Shown: positions 5,132 through 9,469 of the stretch, one piece after another
How the letters are laid out: every line of letters starts with the position of its first letter
How positions within the stretch are numbered: the first letter of the stretch is position 1
Origin: SIG565 sp045646145
GTDB lineage: Bacteria > Bacillota > Clostridia > Oscillospirales > Acutalibacteraceae
Reading direction: 5' to 3'
DNA: 9,469 nucleotides
Assembly (NCBI GenBank): GCA_045646145.1
Contig: JAZRKE010000060.1
Span: forward strand, 1 to 9,469
Made by a program: the position numbers and the translations under genes
Notes under the pieces: model-generated
Told to the model about the DNA's origin: nothing
The model's database searches: none
Seen by the model: only the letters and a program-made list of their open reading frames with translations

Positions 5132-6729
5132 ATGAAAAAAATTATTTCTATAATATTAGTTTTAAGTTTACTTATTTCTACTTGCGGTTGTGAATACTTG
5201 GCACAAAATGAAAATAGTGATTTTGTTTCTGAAAGACAGAATCTATTGACTGACGGTTCTAATTCCGCAGTGGGTTCTGATGAGCAAAAAACAAAACAAG
5301 ATAAAGATTTGAATAGTGATTTTGTTAATGAAAAACAAAACCTTATCGCCGAAGAATCTAATTCGGCTATGAGTTCAAAGGAGCAAAATACAGAATCAAA
5401 TGAAAAAGGCACTTCATCAACAGGTCCAACTATTTGTCCACCAGCCCCAAACAATTTTACAAACGAAAACTCTGACCAAAAAGAAGCTAATGAAACTGAA
5501 ATCACAGTAATAAAAAATCAACTGCCCGAGGTGAAATTTTCGGTTAAAGACAGTAATGTTAGATTTACTGATATGGTAAATTTATCTGACGGCGGTTTTG
5601 CTGTTTCGGGACATCGTTTTACATATGACTTGGTTTATTCAATTATTCAAGTCTATGACGAAAATTCAAATCTTAAAAATGAATATTCGTATGGTGGTGG
5701 AAACGGCTTTGATAAAATAGCGGTTTGCAGTGACGGTGGTTTTGTTGCGGCATCATACTGCCCGCCTTGTATTACGAAAATAAACAGTAATTTAGAAACT
5801 GAATGGTTTATGCCTTACGAAAACGTTGAATTTGAAGGTGCAGTACAGGACATTGAAGAAATATCACCCGAAATAATTGCTGTTTTGTTTGTGTCGTTAA
5901 ACTCGCCTGATTTTAGCAGAAGACTTAAAATTGCTTATCTTGACCAAAACGGAGAACTTATTGAAACAGTTGACTTAATGAAAAATTTTGATCCACAAGA
6001 TGCAGATATAATTGCTGACGGCAATGGAGGATTTTATCTATTATCTGCTTGTGATAAGGAATTGGCAAAAAAATATCAGCTGGTTGCAGAAAATTATGAT
6101 AATTCAAAAGCAACTGAGGCTGTAATAATGCACTTTTCAGCCGAAAGGAACTTGTGTGGGTTAAAACTTTAGGCGGAGGCGGAAATGATTGGATTGAAGA
6201 AAGCACAATAGACAATGATGGTAATTTTTATCTTGCGGTAGGTACAGAGTGGTACGGAGCAGATTCATTTTGGGAAATGGGTGTTGAACGTTCTATGCCT
6301 TATCGCCGTATGCTTGTTAAATTAGATAAAAACGGTAATTTAATTTATAAAGTTCCTCTTTCAGCTAAGGGAATGGCAGTTGACCAAGTTTTTGGAATAC
6401 ATATAAAAGACGGTAAAACTTATGTAGTTGGTATGACGGATTATTTTGACGGTTATCAAATTAAATATCCCTGTGAACAAATTTTACCGGAAGAAAAACA
6501 AAAAGGAGAAAGGGTTTTCTGTGTATATAATCTCTGTATAGATACTGACGGAAAAGAAATTGAAAGAAAAATTTTCCGAAATGATATAAATAATACGCCT
6601 TGTGATTCTACTTTGTTATCTGATGGAATCTTGGTAATTGCCGGAAGCGTTTCTAAGGATGAAAATCCGTTTAATTTAGGATTTCCATTAGGTGTTGATA
6701 CGGCAGCAGCGCTATTTATATACAAATGA
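5132..6729 (+). pseudogene. Beta-propeller-like lipoprotein split by a -1 frameshift
   Basis: The ATG at 5132 follows AAGGAG (5119-5124) and starts a lipoprotein signal (MKKIISIILVLSLLISTCGC), so the product would be anchored outside the membrane. A low-complexity stalk with two 33-residue repeats follows (residues 28-93), then from about residue 135 propeller-like units with the mark 'S/D-D-G-G-F-x-V' (LSDGGFAVSGH, CSDGGFVAASY, ADGNGGFYLL). The first frame stops at 6170-6172 after 346 residues. The adjacent frame continues from about 6148 with LVWVKTLGGGGNDWIEES and DNDGNFYLAVG to a stop at 6727-6729, plainly the same domain. Adding one base near 6143-6147 (gaaag to gaaaag) restores SAEKELVWVKTLGG and about 532 residues. 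This is either a real one-base deletion or a sequencing error in an A-run; no classical slippery heptamer is present. The ligand is unknown. Confidence 0.75.
5213..5410 (+). repeat. Two tandem 99-bp units in the lipoprotein stalk
   Basis: Unit 1 (5213-5311) reads NSDFVSERQNLLTDGSNSA and unit 2 (5312-5410) reads NSDFVNEKQNLIAEESNSA, both followed by Glu-Gln-Lys/Asn-rich sequence. Period 33 codons, in frame. The units have diverged, so this is an old duplication. They probably only lengthen the spacer between lipid anchor and propeller. Confidence 0.75.
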
Positions 6730-6738
6730 GGATGTAAA

Positions 6739-6786
6739 ATGAAAAAATTAAAGAAATTTTTATATTTTTTATACTGTATGGGTTAA
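6739..6786 (+). CDS. Possible 15-codon ORF (MKKLKKFLYFLYCMG)
   Basis: ATG at 6739 to TAA at 6784-6786, ten bases after the lipoprotein stop and twelve before the membrane protein. A weak GAGG (6728-6731) lies upstream. It encodes a basic, aromatic stub of 15 residues. It could be a leader peptide, the stump of a deleted membrane protein, or chance. No family can be recognised. Confidence 0.2.
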   Translation: MKKLKKFLYFLYCMG

Positions 6787-6798
6787 AGGAAAGAAAAA

Positions 6799-7194
6799 AT
6801 GAAAAACAAATTATATTACGTAATACCTTTTGTGGCGTTTCCTATATTACTGCTACTGAGTGTTGAGCTAGATAATATAAAACTGTTGCAAATGAATCCT
6901 TATACAATAAGTGCGGTACTATTGCTCTTTTCTGTGGCTATGGGCTTTTTTTCTACTACCTATAGAACTTTTGATTATTTGCTAACCATAATTATGCCCA
7001 TATCGCTGTTTTGTTGTATGTTTGTAGGTGGATTTTTAGATAAAAGCGATTTGGAAACTCGATTCCATCTATATAAAGCGGTTAATACTGCATTTCAGCC
7101 TATAGTTCTTCAATTATACTTTCTTATGGCAATAACAACTTTCTTGGCTTCGTTTAAGCGTTTTAGGAATATTAAAAAAGCATTTAAAAAATAA
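6799..7194 (+). CDS. Hypothetical four-helix membrane protein
   Basis: This 131-residue protein is not recognised as a named family. Four hydrophobic segments are visible: about residues 6-21 (YVIPFVAFPILLLLSV), 35-52 (PYTISAVLLLFSVAMGFF), 59-79 (FDYLLTIIMPISLFCCMFVGG) and 99-118 (QPIVLQLYFLMAITTFLASF). The C-terminal end is strongly basic (FKRFRNIKKAFKK), which should lie in the cytoplasm. Two Cys residues sit together in the third segment; no catalytic motif is seen. The start has AAAGGAAAG eight or so bases before ATG. It follows the broken lipoprotein and the 15-codon ORF on the same strand with no terminator between, so it was probably in the same transcript. A terminator lies about 80 bases downstream. 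Confidence 0.65.
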   Translation: MKNKLYYVIPFVAFPILLLLSVELDNIKLLQMNPYTISAVLLLFSVAMGFFSTTYRTFDYLLTIIMPISLFCCMFVGGFLDKSDLETRFHLYKAVNTAFQPIVLQLYFLMAITTFLASFKRFRNIKKAFKK

Positions 7195-7228
7195 GTGATA
7201 AGAACTTTGTCTTCTTAAATTAAAGCAT

Positions 7229-7267
7229 GTAAACGGAAAACTTATCAATGCAGTAACAAAAACATTA
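7229..7267 (+). pseudogene. Possible third, strongly decayed scrap of spoIVB tail
   Basis: One frame reads V-NGKLINAVT-KTL, where intact SpoIVB reads Q-NGKLIGAVT-HVL: eight of nine residues match in NGKLI-x-AVT. The underlying codons mostly differ in the third base, as expected of old coding sequence. Outside this core there is no clear similarity, and no start codon or ribosome binding site is present. As with the other two copies, a terminator follows at once. The match is short and may be chance. Confidence 0.4.
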
Positions 7268-7272
7268 AAAAC

Positions 7273-7298
7273 AGGGACTGTTTTCAGTCCCTATTTTT
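7273..7298. terminator. Intrinsic terminator between convergent genes
   Basis: The arms agggactg (7273-7280) and cagtccct (7285-7292) make 8 perfect pairs around TTTT. ATTTTTG follows on the + strand, and an A-run before the left arm gives a T-run on the - strand. It can end both the membrane-protein transcript and the facing lipoprotein transcript. Confidence 0.8.
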
Positions 7299-7315
7299 GA
7301 TATTGACATATGTAA

Positions 7316-8380
7316 TTAAGGTCTCTTAAACACCAGTGGCGAACCGCCTTCCTCAAGGGTGATTTCATTGATTACCAGTTCACCGTTGTTTATCTTAAAT
7401 TCGGTGCTTTCAAATTTTGCATTCCAGCTCATAGCTGTGTACAGTGTGTTGCCTTCTACATAGTAGACTTCCTCGGTGCTGAATGCGCCAAGCATATCAT
7501 TAACATTATAGTTTTTCAGTGAAGCTTCCACATAGTCCTCGACATTCAGACCATATTCATCTAGCATTTTTTGATCGGCCTGTTCTTTTGTCAAGCCTTC
7601 CTGTGCAAAGGATTCGTACATAATTTCAATGGTATAATCCTTAAGTTTTTTTATATAATCTTCTTCGTCCTTGAGTTTAATTTCCATGGACAGGGTGCCG
7701 GTGTTTCCAAAATTCATAATCATTCTGTAATCAACACTGCCAAAGTCTTCAAAACCTACCATTTCATCGGAGAGATCTACATCACAGATCCAAGTGCCTT
7801 GCAGGATCTTAGTGCTCTTGGTGGTAAAGCGTGAGTCGGTTTTTAATTTACTGCCTTCAGTTTTATTACAAACACTGCAGGTCTTTGGAGCTTCTGTTGT
7901 AGCTTCATCCCACTTATGTTCAGCAGTTTTGCCCTCGGTGATCTTGCAAACAGAGCAAGTTTTCGGTGCAGCACAAGTAGCGTCTTTCCAAGAGTGCCCC
8001 AAAGCGTTACCTTCGGTCGTTTTACAGACAGTGCAAGTCTTAGGCGCAGTGCAGGTGGCATTCTGCCAAGAGTGGGGCAGCGGATCACCTTCAGTGGCAT
8101 TGCAAACCGTACATATTTTAGGTGCAGTACAGGTAGCATCCTGGAAGGTGTGAGGCAGAGCCTCGCCTTCGGTGGCGTTGCAAACCGTACATGTCTTAGG
8201 CGCAGCGCAGGTAGCATCCTGCAAAGTGTGAGGCAGAGTTTCTCCTTCAGTTTCACCACAGAGTTGGCAGGTCTTCGGGGAAGCGCAAGTAGTAGCAAGC
8301 CACTCGTGTTCGCAGCCGCAACCTACTAAAAGCAGGATAAGTACCATAACCAGCGCACAAATCAATAAATTTCTTTTCAT
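7316..8380 (-). CDS. Lipoprotein with six Cys-rich 26-residue repeats and a C-terminal domain of unknown function
   Basis: This is a 354-residue lipoprotein on the minus strand. The signal peptide (residues 1-20) ends in LLLVGC with Cys21 as lipidation site, so the protein sits on the outer face of the membrane. Residues 25-180 are six tandem 26-residue units of the pattern H-x-W/F/L-x3-A-T-C-x-A-P-K-T-C-x-V-C-x2-T-E-G-x2-L-P. Each has a His, a lone Cys and a C-x2-C pair; unit 6 has Thr for the first Cys. Four such ligands could bind metal or form disulfides. The remaining 174 residues start with LQGTWICDVDLSDEM and look like a compact beta-rich domain that I cannot name. The start has AGGAGG (8387-8392 on the complement), six bases before ATG. 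It converges on the membrane protein gene and diverges from the AraC regulator at 8558, which may control it. Its role is unknown. Confidence 0.88.
   Translation of the reverse strand: MKRNLLICALVMVLILLLVGCGCEHEWLATTCASPKTCQLCGETEGETLPHTLQDATCAAPKTCTVCNATEGEALPHTFQDATCTAPKICTVCNATEGDPLPHSWQNATCTAPKTCTVCKTTEGNALGHSWKDATCAAPKTCSVCKITEGKTAEHKWDEATTEAPKTCSVCNKTEGSKLKTDSRFTTKSTKILQGTWICDVDLSDEMVGFEDFGSVDYRMIMNFGNTGTLSMEIKLKDEEDYIKKLKDYTIEIMYESFAQEGLTKEQADQKMLDEYGLNVEDYVEASLKNYNVNDMLGAFSTEEVYYVEGNTLYTAMSWNAKFESTEFKINNGELVINEITLEEGGSPLVFKRP
7841..8308 (-). repeat. Six tandem 78-bp units coding C-x2-C repeats
   Basis: Six contiguous in-frame units of 26 codons. The middle units are most alike at DNA level (for example the recurring gcaggtagcatcctg on the + strand at about 8124 and 8204), indicating recent slippage or unequal exchange. 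The outer units have diverged. Copy number is likely to vary between strains. Confidence 0.88.
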
Positions 8381-8412
8381 ACAAATCCTCCTATTTCTTT
8401 TTGAGTTAAAAG

Positions 8413-8441
8413 ATTATAGCATAAAATTAAACTAAAATCAA
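8413..8441 (-). promoter_or_regulatory. Promoter of the repeat lipoprotein
   Basis: On the complement, -35 TTGATT (8436-8441), a 17-base spacer and -10 TATAAT (8413-8418) preceded by TGC, an extended -10. Transcription should begin near 8406, about 26 bases before the ATG. Confidence 0.65.
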
Positions 8442-8465
8442 CAAAAAATGTCGCTAATTTAATTT

Positions 8466-8503
8466 TAGATAAAATTAATTAAAGATTAGATAAAGTTTAA
8501 TTA
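8466..8503. promoter_or_regulatory. Direct repeat with 21-bp period, candidate AraC-type operator
   Basis: TAGATAAAATTAATTA (8466-8481) and TAGATAAAGTTTAATTA (8487-8503) start 21 bases apart, so both face the same side of the helix. The second ends one base before a possible -35 of the AraC gene. AraC proteins commonly bind direct half-sites with this period. The sequence is very AT-rich, which weakens the case. Confidence 0.4.
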
Positions 8504-8532
8504 TTGTAGAAAAATGTATATTATGGTAAAAT
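8504..8532 (+). promoter_or_regulatory. Weak candidate promoter for the second AraC gene
   Basis: A poor -35 (TTGTAG, 8504-8509), a 17-base spacer and a good -10 (TAAAAT, 8527-8532). A weak -35 abutted by direct repeats is what an activator-dependent promoter looks like. Other AT-rich placements are possible. Confidence 0.35.
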
Positions 8533-8557
8533 TATATTGGTTAAAGGCGGTGTAATT

Positions 8558-9469
8558 ATGGATCATATTACAGTAGGTGAAAAATATAATGTCGGCAAGG
8601 TGGCTTTTGTAGAATGCACGAAGGATGAACCACTTAATAACATTGACATCAAGAATAAGTGTTTTTTATTGATAATACTAAAAAAAGGAAGGCTGGAGTT
8701 TAGTGTGGGCGGTGAAAAAATCTCTACTATTGCGCCCGCATTTTTGTGCTTTGATGAATCGGAAAACCCAGTGTTTTTTCCAACATTAAAATCAGAATAT
8801 ATCTGTGTATACTTTCATCCCAAATTTCTTAATATTAATATGACATTTGAGTTATTGCGGTCAAATAATTATGAAGATATTGCCACTACGCATGATATGT
8901 TTTTACTAAAGCCTTTTATAGAAAAAGCATATGTTATACCGATTCTTGAAACTCAGATTGAAAAAATTGAACGTTCTGCTGCATATATGATTGAAGAGTT
9001 AGAGCAACAACGTGATTGGTACTGGTCTTGCAGAGGTCGCTCTTATTTTATGGAGATTATTATTGCCCTGGAAAGAATGTACGGTTTGATAGGTTACGGA
9101 ATATCCCACCATAAATCAGATAACCTCCCTATAATCAACAATCCAAAACTTCGGGATGCAGTGTTCTACATAGAGGGACATTATGGTGATAATATAACCC
9201 TTTCCGATATTTCAGCTAATGCAGGAATAAATCACACCACCCTTACTGCAATAATGAAAGATGAGCTTGGTTGCACTGCAATGGAGTATTTAATGAGATA
9301 TCGTATTACAATTTCTAAAAAACAACTTGCCTTTACTGACGTACCAATTAAAGATATTGCAAATATGGTTGGCTTCAAAACTGTTCAGCATTTTAACCGT
9401 ATTTTTAAAGAAATAACCGGCACAACCCCTGCCGAATTTCGTAAAGCGGCGGTGCAGAAGCGAAAGGAT
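8558..9469 (+). CDS. AraC-family transcriptional regulator (open at the right edge)
   Basis: The frame runs from ATG 8558 to the last base, 304 codons without a stop. The ATG has AAAGGCGG (8543-8550) seven bases upstream. The N-terminal part (about 1-95) is a cupin-like ligand domain with LKKGRLEFSVGGEKI and APAFLCFDESENP, followed by a helical linker (about 120-190). The AraC DNA-binding domain (about 196-296) has both helix-turn-helix units: TLSDISANAGINHTTLTAIM and PIKDIANMVGFKTVQHFNRI, then the signature FKEITGTTPAEFRKA. The domain is complete, so only a few residues should be missing. It is divergent from the repeat lipoprotein across a 177-base region and is a candidate regulator of it and of itself. 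It is only distantly like the AraC protein at 3595, so the two are not recent duplicates. Effector unknown. Confidence 0.9.
   Translation, partial: MDHITVGEKYNVGKVAFVECTKDEPLNNIDIKNKCFLLIILKKGRLEFSVGGEKISTIAPAFLCFDESENPVFFPTLKSEYICVYFHPKFLNINMTFELLRSNNYEDIATTHDMFLLKPFIEKAYVIPILETQIEKIERSAAYMIEELEQQRDWYWSCRGRSYFMEIIIALERMYGLIGYGISHHKSDNLPIINNPKLRDAVFYIEGHYGDNITLSDISANAGINHTTLTAIMKDELGCTAMEYLMRYRITISKKQLAFTDVPIKDIANMVGFKTVQHFNRIFKEITGTTPAEFRKAAVQKRKD

Noticed and set aside
5032..5505. Minus-strand 157-codon open frame over the propeller lipoprotein start.
   Set aside because: It mirrors the Asn/Ser/Glu-rich repeat stalk of the forward gene and has no start context of its own.
6139..6156. Programmed -1 frameshifting in the propeller lipoprotein.
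   Set aside because: No X-XXY-YYZ slippery heptamer and no obvious downstream structure; a single-base deletion or sequencing error explains it better.
7841..8308. Regularly repeated units considered as a CRISPR array.
   Set aside because: Units are contiguous 78-bp coding repeats without unique spacers.
7794..8329. Several long overlapping open frames on both strands opposite or within the repeat lipoprotein.
   Set aside because: They are shadows of the 78-bp tandem repeat, whose length is a multiple of three and so keeps every frame open; none has a ribosome binding site or a recognisable family.

Overview
The window looks like AT-rich chromosomal DNA of an endospore-forming Firmicute, probably an anaerobic gut-type clostridium. 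The evidence is three adjacent sporulation genes (sigG, ylmC/ymxH, spoIVB), Gram-positive lipoprotein signal peptides, strong AGGAGG-type ribosome binding sites and low-GC codon use. No finer taxonomic call can be supported.

Layout. (1) 1-350: the C-terminal end of a large serine recombinase, pointing into the right half of sigG. (2) 350-2454: the sporulation block. sigG is present only as its last 160 codons, beginning inside sigma region 2, and is followed by ylmC/ymxH and spoIVB, all on the + strand. The missing front of sigG and the abutting recombinase suggest a skin-like or prophage-like element integrated inside sigG; only its right end is visible. (3) 2457-4726: a terminator, a good sigma-A promoter, then a compact three-gene operon (zinc-less MDR oxidoreductase, AraC-type regulator, small cupin). 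(4) 4802-5012: a decayed second copy of the spoIVB 3' end plus a perfect long-stem terminator. (5) 5050-7194: a promoter, a beta-propeller-like lipoprotein broken by one -1 frameshift, a tiny ORF and a four-helix membrane protein. (6) 7229-7298: a possible third scrap of spoIVB tail and another terminator. (7) 7316-8380 (minus strand): a lipoprotein with six Cys-rich 26-residue repeats. (8) 8381-8557: a divergent promoter region with a 21-bp-period direct repeat. (9) 8558 to the end: a second AraC-type regulator, still open at the window edge.

How the genes relate. The sporulation genes belong together: SigG drives late forespore transcription and SpoIVB is the forespore-secreted protease that triggers SigK activation. 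spo0A, the usual downstream neighbour of spoIVB, is absent here. In its place is accessory cargo punctuated by spoIVB-tail remnants, each directly followed by a terminator. I read this as repeated insertion or recombination at the spoIVB 3' end, with each event leaving or supplying a gene tail. That interpretation is inference; the firm observation is one clear extra tail copy (4802-4972), and the second (7229-7267) is weak. Other points of note are a 15-bp stem that sequesters the spoIVB ribosome binding site, and loss of zinc ligands in the MDR enzyme.
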